Shown one piece after another: positions 7,045 to 14,206 of a DNA stretch of 64,000 nucleotides. The notes beneath the pieces are model-generated. The model saw nothing but the letters and a program-made list of their open reading frames with translations. It had not been told where the DNA came from and did not search any database. The translations under genes and the position numbers were made by a program. The stretch's first letter is position 1; each line of letters begins with the position of its first letter. This DNA is from RUG563 sp964549135. GTDB taxonomy: Bacteria; Bacillota; Clostridia; Christensenellales; Aristaeellaceae. Where the stretch lies: contig CAZJUJ010000005.1 in the NCBI GenBank assembly GCA_964549135.1, forward strand, positions 1 to 64,000, written 5' to 3'.

Positions 7045-8310
7045 ATGATGCAAAGGCAGCTTCGCAACGCGGGGCATTATCTGCTGGTTTTCTTCCGCTG
7101 GGCCGTAATCGGCATGCTCATCGGCATAATCTGCGGCGCGGTCGGCGGGGTATTTTCCATGGCGGTGGAATGGGCTACCCAGACCCGCAGCCGCCATCCC
7201 TGGCTATTGTATCTTCTGCCTCTGGGCGGCTTGGGCATTGCAGGGCTGTACCGGCTGCTGAGGCTTCCCCTGAATGTGGGCACCGATAAAATCCTGACCA
7301 CCGTGCGCACCCAGGAGAGCGTGCCGGTGCAGCTTGCCCCCGCCATTTTTCTTTCCACCACCGCTACTCATCTGCTGGGCGGCTCTGCCGGGCGGGAGGG
7401 CGCGGCCCTGCAATTGGGGGGCAGCCTGGGGGCCAAAGTCGGGGAAATGCTGCATCCGGGCGCAGACGGAAGAAGAATCTTTGAATTATGCGGCATGGCG
7501 GCGCTGTTTTCCGCCCTTTTCGGCACGCCGCTGACCGCCACGATTTTCGTGCTGGAAATGGTGGAGGTGGGCAAATTCAATGATCGGGCGCTGCTGCCCT
7601 GCCTGATTTCCGCCCTGGCCGCCCATCTGACCGCCGCCTTCATCGGCGCGCCGGCCGAGGCCTTTCCCCTGGCGGGCGGGCTGGAAACAGTGCATGCCCT
7701 TTCGCTTCTGCAGGCCGGGGGCATCGGCGCGGCCTGCGCCGGGATAGCCATCCTTTTCTGCGTTGCCATGCATAAGGGCGGGGAATGGCTCAGGCACCTG
7801 CTGCCCAATGATTATCTCCGGGTGCTGGCCGGGGGCGGGGCGGTGATCCTGATGACCCTGCTGGCGGGCAGCCAGGATTATAACGGCGGCGGGATGCAGG
7901 TGATTCTGGCCGCCCTCCGGGGCGAGACCCGGCCCTGCATGTTCCTGCTGAAAATTCTTTTTACCGCCGTTTCCCTGGGCGCGGGCTATAAGGGCGGCGA
8001 GATTGTGCCCTCCTTCTTTGTGGGGGCCACCATGGGCTGCGTTCTGGCGCCGCTGCTGGGCTTTTCCCCGGCGCTGGGGGCCGCCCTGGGGCTGGTGGGG
8101 GTGTTCTGCGGGGTGACCAATGCGCCGCTGGCCGCCATCATGCTTTCTGTGGAATTATTCGGCACCGAATATCTGCCCCTGTTCGGCGTATCGGCGGCGG
8201 TTTCCTTCATGCTTTCGGGCCAGTATAGCCTGTATCATAGCCAGCTGTTTCTGCAGCAGAAGCTGATTCGGGAGGAGGAAACGGAAAAAAACGCCGCGGA
8301 GAGCAAATAA
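7045..8310 (+). CDS. ClC-type chloride channel/transporter
   Basis: A 421-aa multi-spanning membrane protein. ClC signatures are visible: GREGAALQLGG at about residues 115-125 (the GREGP region, with the gating-glutamate position kept), GTPLTATIFVLE near 155, and GGEIVPSFFVGA near 312 (the GxFxP region). The usual GSGIP segment is replaced by GTDKIL, so ion selectivity is uncertain; chloride or fluoride are both possible. There are no CBS domains. The ribosome site is weak (AAAGAG). The gene sits behind its own promoter and a terminator-bearing leader, which suggests conditional read-through. Confidence 0.85.
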   Translation: MMQRQLRNAGHYLLVFFRWAVIGMLIGIICGAVGGVFSMAVEWATQTRSRHPWLLYLLPLGGLGIAGLYRLLRLPLNVGTDKILTTVRTQESVPVQLAPAIFLSTTATHLLGGSAGREGAALQLGGSLGAKVGEMLHPGADGRRIFELCGMAALFSALFGTPLTATIFVLEMVEVGKFNDRALLPCLISALAAHLTAAFIGAPAEAFPLAGGLETVHALSLLQAGGIGAACAGIAILFCVAMHKGGEWLRHLLPNDYLRVLAGGGAVILMTLLAGSQDYNGGGMQVILAALRGETRPCMFLLKILFTAVSLGAGYKGGEIVPSFFVGATMGCVLAPLLGFSPALGAALGLVGVFCGVTNAPLAAIMLSVELFGTEYLPLFGVSAAVSFMLSGQYSLYHSQLFLQQKLIREEETEKNAAESK

Positions 8311-8345
8311 TTCTTGAAAAAGATCATTTTTTCGGTTTTTCCCTC

Positions 8346-8374
8346 TTGCATTTTATCCGCCGCTGTGCTATAAT
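8346..8374 (+). promoter_or_regulatory. tRNA-Val promoter
   Basis: -35 TTGCAT, 17-bp spacer, -10 TATAAT, 19 bases before the tRNA. Confidence 0.8.
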
Positions 8375-8392
8375 CTCACCGTTATGACTCGT

Positions 8393-8469
8393 GGGATTAT
8401 AGCTCAGCTGGTTAGAGCACCACGTTGACATCGTGGGGGTCATAGGTTCGAGTCCTACTAATCCCACCA
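8393..8469 (+). tRNA. tRNA-Val (GAC)
   Basis: A full cloverleaf. The acceptor GGGATTA pairs with TAATCCC. D arm AGCTCAGCTGGTTAGAGC. Anticodon stem CCACG/CGTGG with loop TTGACAT gives anticodon GAC. The T arm has TTCGAGT in the loop and one mismatched outer pair. CCA is encoded. A terminator follows at once. Confidence 0.95.
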
Positions 8470-8472
8470 GAG

Positions 8473-8500
8473 AAAGCCACCCTTTATGGGTGGTTTTTTT
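8473..8500 (+). terminator. tRNA-Val terminator
   Basis: CCACCC / GGGTGG stem with seven Ts, directly after the tRNA. Confidence 0.85.
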
Positions 8501-8800
8501 GTGGGTTGGAGCAGGACGCGAATCGATGATCCCCACGATCGTTGGGGGCGGAGCCGAGTGCACCCGGTGGGTGATGCAGCGAGGCGCAGGCCCAATGAGC
8601 AAAGCTCCTTTCTCTGGCGGAAGAAATCAAGAGAATGCTGATTTCTTCGCTTAATACCGCAAAGAAAAGCAGCAAATGAAGAGATGAACTGCCAAAGCGT
8701 GTGGTTTTGATGGCGTAAGGGTTGGCATAAAAAAGACGAACGGGCAAATCGCTACCGTATTTCCTGCTATCGTGCAGCCAAGAAGAAAGAGGTAACTTAT
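8501..8800. other. AT-richer gene-less stretch after the tRNA
   Basis: About 300 bases with no supported gene. Composition shifts away from that of the flanking genes between about 8600 and 9480, covering the end of this stretch and the two small genes that follow. No integrase, attachment-site repeat of the tRNA end or IS end was seen. Confidence 0.5.
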
Positions 8801-9130
8801 ATGAACAATATTGCAAAGTTAAAGGAAGCGCTTCACATAAGAATGCATGGCAATCCCGATGAATATTATCATGAAACCGTGTGGAAATCAGAAGTTGATG
8901 CGATTTGCGAAGATATGCCAACAGCGATTGAGTTCATTCAGAACGAGTGTACAGACGAAGAGTTTTATTGGCTGAGCGAGGTGTTTGAAGACATCGCAGA
9001 TCGCACGCGGAGTGCAGAATTTGTCAAGTGCATTCAGAAGCGCGTTCAGCGTGTAAAGAATCCGGAATGGAAGCAATCCATTCTTGGAGAAATCCAATGG
9101 ACGCTTGACTATGTCGATGCCCTTGACTAA
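8801..9130 (+). CDS. Small acidic protein of unknown function, paralogue A
   Basis: A 109-aa cytoplasmic protein, mostly helical and acidic. It shares a clear core with the next gene: TAIEFI.NEC.DEE.YWL.EVF.DI.D.TRS followed by NPEWKQSIL. It is AT-richer than the flanking genes. Ribosome site GAGGTAA. Tandem small acidic paralogues often are immunity proteins of polymorphic toxins, but no toxin gene is present here, so that is only a guess. I do not recognise the family. Confidence 0.75.
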   Translation: MNNIAKLKEALHIRMHGNPDEYYHETVWKSEVDAICEDMPTAIEFIQNECTDEEFYWLSEVFEDIADRTRSAEFVKCIQKRVQRVKNPEWKQSILGEIQWTLDYVDALD

Positions 9131-9155
9131 TGGCCTTTGACTTGGAGATAAGAGA

Positions 9156-9479
9156 ATGGAAAAGTTTTTGAAGCTTCATACGGTAATCAATGAACGCCGT
9201 ACCGAACCTGGAGCGTACTATTTCCCCGATCCTTGGTGGAAAAAGGAAGTAGATGTCATTGCCGACGACCTTGATACTGCGATTGAATTTATCAAGAATG
9301 AGTGCAGTGATGAAGAACTGTATTGGCTTGCAGAAGTGTTTGACGATATCATGGATAAAACCAGAAGCATCGCATTTCTCGACTGCCTTCAGCAACGGGT
9401 ACAGTTCGTAGATAACCCAGAATGGAAGCAATCCATTCTGGAGGATATCCGCACAGCAGCCGAATATATCGACAGCTAA
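9156..9479 (+). CDS. Small acidic protein of unknown function, paralogue B
   Basis: A 107-aa tandem paralogue of the preceding gene, 25 bp downstream and presumably cotranscribed. The same core is present, and the DNA around NPEWKQSIL is almost identical in both copies (GGAATGGAAGCAATCCATTC), pointing to a fairly recent duplication or conversion. The N-terminal 35 residues differ more. Ribosome site GGAGATAAGAGA. It ends before a strong terminator. Function unknown. Confidence 0.75.
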   Translation: MEKFLKLHTVINERRTEPGAYYFPDPWWKKEVDVIADDLDTAIEFIKNECSDEELYWLAEVFDDIMDKTRSIAFLDCLQQRVQFVDNPEWKQSILEDIRTAAEYIDS

Positions 9480-9513
9480 ACTTCGGAAGAAGCAGGCATC
9501 ATCCGCTTCAGAT

Positions 9514-9566
9514 CCCTGACAGGCCCGGCATTGCAGAAACGGCGGGGCTGTCAGGGCTTTTTTGCT
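9514..9566 (+). terminator. Intrinsic terminator after the small paralogues
   Basis: CCCTGACAG near 9514 pairs with CTGTCAGGG near 9548, with inner GC pairs, followed by CTTTTTTG. Confidence 0.8.
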
Positions 9567-9635
9567 GCCGCTGCAGGGCCGGAAGCTGCTCCAAATGCGC
9601 GCGCATTTTCCCCCGAATTTCAACACAATTTTCAA

Positions 9636-9658
9636 AAATACGCAGGCACAAATACGCA
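9636..9658. repeat. Direct repeat AAATACGCA x2 upstream of the XRE gene
   Basis: AAATACGCA occurs at 9636 and again at 9650, 14 bp apart, 40-60 bases before the XRE regulator. It could be its operator, but this is only positional evidence. Confidence 0.3.
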
Positions 9659-9699
9659 TTCGCGAAAAAGACCGTATCATTTTATTGAGGTGATATAAA

Positions 9700-9945
9700 A
9701 TGATGATGGTCAAAGACGCAGTAGCAGCCCGGTTTCAGGAGATTATGAAGGAAAGGAACATGCGAACCAATGAACTGGCAAACCGCGCGGGGGTAACGCC
9801 CTCCTCGGTTTACAGCATGCTGGATCCCCGGCGCAAGGAGGTATCGGTCAATCTGGTGAAAAAGCTCTGCGATGGGCTGGAAATGTCGCTGGGCGAATTC
9901 TTTTCGGCCAGGGTATTTGACGAACTGGAGCAGGAGATCCGCTGA
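9700..9945 (+). CDS. XRE-family small DNA-binding regulator
   Basis: An 81-aa single-domain Cro/CI helix-turn-helix protein. HTH residues are about 20-65 (MRTNELANRAGVTPSSVYSM, then EVSVNLVKKLCDGLEMSLGEFF). The ribosome site GAGGTGAT fits ATG 9700 or 9703. It resembles many chromosomal single-HTH regulators. Two direct repeats upstream could be its target. It is not adjacent to any phage gene. Confidence 0.85.
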   Translation: MMMVKDAVAARFQEIMKERNMRTNELANRAGVTPSSVYSMLDPRRKEVSVNLVKKLCDGLEMSLGEFFSARVFDELEQEIR

Positions 9946-10001
9946 GCATCTTCCATTACGCGGCCCGGCAGAAAAATGATGAACGGCCGGACAAAAAAAT
10001 C

Positions 10002-10031
10002 TTGACTTTTTGGCCCCTGCGGGCCTATAAT
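10002..10031 (+). promoter_or_regulatory. Promoter of the FliB-like gene
   Basis: -35 TTGACT, 18-bp spacer, -10 TATAAT. A roughly 100-base leader with GC-rich hairpins precedes the gene. Confidence 0.7.
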
Positions 10032-10134
10032 GGCGCTGTTGCTGACAAGGGCGTCGCGGCGAAGGCTGCGGCGCTCTTTCCTATTTTGGGGCGTTCCCGG
10101 AAAAACGGGAAGGAGCAAAAAGAAGGAATTATAG

Positions 10135-11304
10135 ATGAAGGAAACCCATCCGTTTCTGATGCCTGATTATTACCCGCAGTTTGCCTGCAAGATGGGGGCC
10201 TGTCGTAGCGCCTGCTGTGTGGGCTGGCCCATTTCGGTTTCGCTGGATGATTATTTCCGGCTGCTCAGCCTGGATTGCTCCCCGGAAATGAAGGCGAGGG
10301 TGGATATATCGCTGCATATTGCCGAGCATCCCACCCCCGAGGGCTACGCCCATATCCTGCCCCGCTACGACGGGCAATGTCCCATGCGGCTGGAGGACGG
10401 GCGATGCGGCCTGCATGCCGAAATGGGGGAGGAGGTATTGGCGGCGGTGTGCCGTCTCTATCCCCGTGGGGTGCGCATGGGGGAGGTATACGAATGCTCC
10501 TGCGCCAATAGCTGCGAGGCGGTGGTGGAATTGCTCAGGGAGCATCGGGAGCCGCTGCGGTTTCTGCGCATGCCCATGACCATAGACGCTCCGGCTGCCC
10601 CGGCAAGAAAATTCCATTTTGAAACGGCGCAGCGGGAGGAGGAAATCCGCCTCTGGCTGATTGGGCTGATCCAGAAGCGGGAATACGCCCTGCCCCGGCG
10701 GCTGATTCTGCTGGGCAGGGGGCTGCAGATGATGGATGAGGCGCTGAAGGCAAGGGATGAAGCGCGGGTGGATGCCCTGCTTACGGGAAAAACCGGCCCC
10801 ATCGCCCCGGAAAGCGCCGCTCCCGGACGGGAGCAACTGGTATCCGGGCTGCAGACCGCCCGGCGGATGATGGAAATCATGGATGCGCGCAGCGAAAGCA
10901 TCCGCCTTTATGGAGAGGCGGCGCTGGCCTATTTCGGCAGCGGCGAAGCGGCGTTTGAGCGGTATCGGCAGGCATGCGGGCATTTTGAGGCGCTGCTCCC
11001 GGAATGGGAAATCTGGTTTGAGCAGCTGCTTGCCAATCATATGTTTTTTGCGCAGTTTCCCTTCCAGGATCGGCCGGTGGAACTGAAGGATGAATTTCTG
11101 GCCCTGTGCGCGGTGTATATCCTTCTGCGCTTTCTCTGCATCGGCTGGACGGCGGGCGAAAAGGGCATCGATGCTGCGGCGGATGTATGTGCCGCCGCCT
11201 TCCGTTTGATCGATCATACGGAATTTGATCGCCTGGCCGCGCCGATCCTGAGAAAGCTGGGCCCGGTGGACTGGGATTGGCTTTCCGGGCTTTTGTGCCT
11301 GTAA
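10135..11304 (+). CDS. FliB-like Cys-rich protein (flagellin lysine-N-methylase family)
   Basis: A 389-aa protein whose N-terminal part carries a YkgJ-type cysteine cluster: CKMGACRSACC (residues 18-28), CPMR...CGLH (about 82-95), CRLYPRG (about 105) and CSCANSC (about 121). This pattern is typical of FliB, which in Salmonella methylates lysines on flagellin. No flagellar gene is in the window, and many Clostridia carry such genes away from flagellar loci, so the target protein is uncertain. The C-terminal half is helical. Own promoter and terminator. Confidence 0.75.
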   Translation: MKETHPFLMPDYYPQFACKMGACRSACCVGWPISVSLDDYFRLLSLDCSPEMKARVDISLHIAEHPTPEGYAHILPRYDGQCPMRLEDGRCGLHAEMGEEVLAAVCRLYPRGVRMGEVYECSCANSCEAVVELLREHREPLRFLRMPMTIDAPAAPARKFHFETAQREEEIRLWLIGLIQKREYALPRRLILLGRGLQMMDEALKARDEARVDALLTGKTGPIAPESAAPGREQLVSGLQTARRMMEIMDARSESIRLYGEAALAYFGSGEAAFERYRQACGHFEALLPEWEIWFEQLLANHMFFAQFPFQDRPVELKDEFLALCAVYILLRFLCIGWTAGEKGIDAAADVCAAAFRLIDHTEFDRLAAPILRKLGPVDWDWLSGLLCL

Positions 11305-11328
11305 AATCATGCCTCTGGGATCATCTGC

Positions 11329-11363
11329 CCGCCCGCCTTCGTTCATTGGAGGCGGGCGGTTTT
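11329..11363 (+). terminator. Intrinsic terminator
   Basis: A perfect 10-bp stem CCGCCCGCCT / AGGCGGGCGG followed by TTTT. Confidence 0.85.
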
Positions 11364-11395
11364 CGCCCCACCGGAAAGGGCAGAATGTCGGGATT

Positions 11396-11450
11396 GTACA
11401 TAAATAAGATTGTTTTGGTTATGTACTCAATTGGCGAAAAAATGTAGAAT
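11396..11450 (+). promoter_or_regulatory. Likely regulated promoter of the oligosaccharide locus
   Basis: An inverted repeat GTACATAA (11396-11403) / TTATGTAC (11419-11426) lies just before a -10-like TAGAAT (11445-11450) in an AT-rich pocket. The -35 (TGTACT) is poor, as expected for an activator-dependent promoter. The local AraC protein is a candidate regulator by neighbourhood only. Confidence 0.45.
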
Positions 11451-11553
11451 AAGGTTGAAAATGTCCGCAGATTTCTTTGCTTCGCCCCTTTGCGGCGGCG
11501 GAAGCAAAAAAATCCCGTTCGGAAATGTTCATTCATTTTTTTCCAGGAGGAAA

Positions 11554-12159
11554 ATGGTGCAGCGGGAAATGAGCTTTCGGCAGTACCGGGCCATGGATCT
11601 GATATTTTTTACGGCGGTATTGTGCCTGTGCGAGGCGCTGATCGCCCTGGCGGGCAGACGATGGTTTCCGGAGGAATTATACACCCTTTCCCTGACTGCG
11701 GCGGTTACCGCCATTGTGATGGTCAGATGGGGGAAATGGGCCTGCATCCCGGCATTTTTCGGGGCTATGGCGGTCTGCCTTGCCTCCGGGGCCCGGGGCG
11801 GGCAGTATCTTATTTACGGGGCGGGCAATCTTTTTTCGCTTCTGCTTCTGCCGCTGCTTGGCAAGGGCGGCTGGCGGCGGCTGCGGGAAAACGTGCTGCT
11901 GGCCCTGGGGTATGGGCTGGCGGCGGCGCTGCTGATGCAGTTGGGCCGGATGCTCATCGCCCTGCTTATGGGGAACGCCCCGGCGATATGCCTGGGCTTT
12001 GTAACGACGGATGTGCTTTCGGGCTTCTTTTCCATGCTGCTTGTATGGATTGCCAGACGGCTGGACGGCATGCTGGAGGAGCAGAAGCATTATCTCAGGC
12101 GAATCCAGAAGGAAAAGGAAAACGAAAAGGAAAATCAAGGGCTGCAGGGCCCGATATGA
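11554..12159 (+). CDS. Membrane protein of unknown function opening the pectin-oligosaccharide locus
   Basis: A 201-aa protein with about five to six hydrophobic helices (residues 13-185) and a charged, Lys/Glu-rich C-terminal tail of about 25 residues. I do not recognise a family; size and topology recall small ECF-type or energy-coupling membrane proteins, which is weak. ATG 11554 or the following GTG fits AGGAGG. It lies 22 bp before the permease gene and is likely the first gene of the transcript. Confidence 0.65.
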   Translation: MVQREMSFRQYRAMDLIFFTAVLCLCEALIALAGRRWFPEELYTLSLTAAVTAIVMVRWGKWACIPAFFGAMAVCLASGARGGQYLIYGAGNLFSLLLLPLLGKGGWRRLRENVLLALGYGLAAALLMQLGRMLIALLMGNAPAICLGFVTTDVLSGFFSMLLVWIARRLDGMLEEQKHYLRRIQKEKENEKENQGLQGPI

Positions 12160-12181
12160 AAAACATCAGGGGGATGGATGC

Positions 12182-13228
12182 ATGCAGACGAAGGCAGCGG
12201 ATTTCCTGGTTTATGATAAGACTGCGGGCGTTTATCGCGAAAACCCGGAGCAGCTTGTGCGGGATGATGTGGAAAAGCATGCCTGGCGGCATGTGGCCCA
12301 GACCATTCTGAAGGATTGGCGGCTGTATCTGATGCTGGTGCCGATGCTGCTGGTATTTTTGTTCTGGCGGTATCTGCCCATGTATGAATTGCTGGGCTGC
12401 TTTAAGGTGCCGGATGAGGTAAAGCCGGTGGCGGAGCAGTATTTTTCCGGCTTTTCCTATTTCAAGAGCCTGCTGTTCGGCGCGGATGCGGCCGATTTCT
12501 GGCGCGCCCTGCGCAATACCTTCCTACTCAGCTTCTATGGGCTGTGCTTTGGCTTCCCCATGCCCATTATCCTGGCGCTTTTCTTCAATGAAATCCGCAG
12601 CAATCTGGTGCGCTCCACCTGCCAGGTGCTGACGTATCTGCCCAAATTCATGTCCACCGTTGTTATGACCTCGCTGGTGACCATGCTGGTAAAGCAGGGG
12701 GCGCTGACCTCGGGCTACGGCATCGTCAGCCAGGCGCTGGAGGCCCTGGGCCTTATCAGCGCCGAAACGGCCAAGGCGGGCCTGCTCAATAACCCGGATT
12801 ATTTCCGGGCGATTTATCAGCTCTCCGGCATCTGGGAGGGCGCGGGCTATGACAGCATCGTGTATTTCGCCGCCATCATCGCCATTTCGCCCACCAGCTA
12901 TGAGGCCGCCCAGATCGACGGCGCGGGCAAGATGGCCCAGATGCGCTATGTGGTGCTGCCCGGCATTCTTTCCACCGTGGTCATCATGCTCATTACCCGC
13001 ATCGGCTCTCTGCTCAATATCGGCTATGAAAAGGTGCTGCTGCTTTATAACCCCAGCACCTATGTGACCGCCGATGTGGTATCCACCTTCGCCCAGCGCA
13101 AGGGCATCCTTGGCGGGCAGAAGGGCCTGGCCTCCGCCGCCGAAATGATGAATAACGTGATCAGCATGCTGCTGGTCATCAGCGCCAATACCATCGCCCG
13201 CAAGGCCTCCGACACCTCGCTGTATTAA
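12182..13228 (+). CDS. LplB-type oligosaccharide ABC permease
   Basis: A 348-aa inner-membrane subunit. An N-terminal cytoplasmic stretch of about 50 residues precedes a first helix at about 55-75 (LYLMLVPMLLVFLFWRYLP), followed by five further helices. The EAA loop that docks the ATPase is visible as YEAAQIDGAGKMAQMRYVVLP at about residues 240-260. It belongs to the LplB/YtcP class, which imports complex oligosaccharides, including pectin fragments, in Firmicutes. It pairs with the gene 14 bp downstream. Start at 12182 with GGGGGA upstream. Confidence 0.9.
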   Translation: MQTKAADFLVYDKTAGVYRENPEQLVRDDVEKHAWRHVAQTILKDWRLYLMLVPMLLVFLFWRYLPMYELLGCFKVPDEVKPVAEQYFSGFSYFKSLLFGADAADFWRALRNTFLLSFYGLCFGFPMPIILALFFNEIRSNLVRSTCQVLTYLPKFMSTVVMTSLVTMLVKQGALTSGYGIVSQALEALGLISAETAKAGLLNNPDYFRAIYQLSGIWEGAGYDSIVYFAAIIAISPTSYEAAQIDGAGKMAQMRYVVLPGILSTVVIMLITRIGSLLNIGYEKVLLLYNPSTYVTADVVSTFAQRKGILGGQKGLASAAEMMNNVISMLLVISANTIARKASDTSLY

Positions 13229-13242
13229 GGAGGAAAACCAGC

Positions 13243-14133
13243 ATGAAAAGAAAGCTTGAGATCTCCGAGCGCATTTTTAAGGTGATCAGCTACACCTTCC
13301 TGTGCATTTTCTCCCTGGCCTGCCTCTATCCCTTCCTGTATGCCGTTTCGGCCTCCATCAGCGGGGCCCATGCGGTGGATTACGGCGAGGTGGTGCTTTT
13401 CCCCAAGGATATTCAGTTTGACGCCTTTGCCCGGATGTTCCAGGATAATATGTTCTGGAATTCCTATTCCAATACCCTGTTTCTGACCTTCTACGGTACG
13501 GTCTGGGCGCTGCTGGTGGCCATTCTGGGCGGCTATGCCCTTTCCAAGAAACGGCTGCTCTTCCGCCGGTTCTTCAATTTCTTCCTGGTGTTCACCATGC
13601 TGTTTTCCGCCGGTCTGGTGCCCCAGTATCTGAATTATCTGGCCACCAAGGATGTATTCAATTCCGTGGGCATTACGGATGATAAATGGCTGGTGGTTAT
13701 CGCCATGGGCATGGCAGCCATGAATATCATCCTGCTGCGCAATGCCTTTGAGGGCGTGCCCAGCGAAATTGAGGAGGCGGCCATCGTGGATGGCGCCACC
13801 GAATTCCAGGTACTCAAAAAGGTATATATCCCCATGTGCAAATCCACCATCGCCACCGTGACCCTCTTTTTCGCCATTTCCCGCTGGAACGGCTATTTCT
13901 GGGCCCGGCAGATGATTTCCAATTCCAATGAGCATCCCCTGCAGGTCTTTATCCGGCTGCGGCTGGAGGAATTCACCGATCCGGAGGCCATGGCGGGCTG
14001 GAATGAAATCTATTCCGCCGATTCGGTGATCTACGCCCTGATCGTATGCTCCATCGTGCCCATTCTCATCATTTATCCCTTCATCCAGAAATATTTCGCC
14101 AAGGGCGTGAATATGGGCGGCGTGAAGGAATAA
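13243..14133 (+). CDS. YtcP-type oligosaccharide ABC permease
   Basis: A 296-aa partner permease of the MalG/CarB-like class with six membrane helices. The EAA motif is at about residues 183-203 (SEIEEAAIVDGATEFQVLKK). The conserved ending KGVNMGGVKE is typical of YtcP homologues. Ribosome site AGGAGG. With the preceding permease it forms the channel for the substrate delivered by the binding protein at 14207. Energy would come from an MsmX-type ATPase at 17557 or 23471. Confidence 0.92.
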   Translation: MKRKLEISERIFKVISYTFLCIFSLACLYPFLYAVSASISGAHAVDYGEVVLFPKDIQFDAFARMFQDNMFWNSYSNTLFLTFYGTVWALLVAILGGYALSKKRLLFRRFFNFFLVFTMLFSAGLVPQYLNYLATKDVFNSVGITDDKWLVVIAMGMAAMNIILLRNAFEGVPSEIEEAAIVDGATEFQVLKKVYIPMCKSTIATVTLFFAISRWNGYFWARQMISNSNEHPLQVFIRLRLEEFTDPEAMAGWNEIYSADSVIYALIVCSIVPILIIYPFIQKYFAKGVNMGGVKE

Positions 14134-14158
14134 AGGCCCCGCTTTTCTCTGTGTTTTT

Positions 14159-14175
14159 CCGGATGCAAGATCCGG
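14159..14175 (+). other. Small hairpin before the binding-protein gene
   Basis: CCGGAT / ATCCGG with a 5-base loop, between the permease stop and the ribosome site. Such a stem may protect the abundant binding-protein mRNA. Confidence 0.4.
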
Positions 14176-14206
14176 TGAACAAAATATTGTCAGGAGGTAA
14201 TTCTCT

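Noticed and set aside
8324..8602. Minus-strand ORF of 92 codons over the tRNA
   Set aside because: It is antisense to tRNA-Val and its promoter; this type of tRNA-shadow ORF is a known false call.
8393..9945. Prophage or integrative element inserted at tRNA-Val
   Set aside because: No integrase, no duplicated tRNA end and no phage genes; only composition and two small genes hint at transfer.
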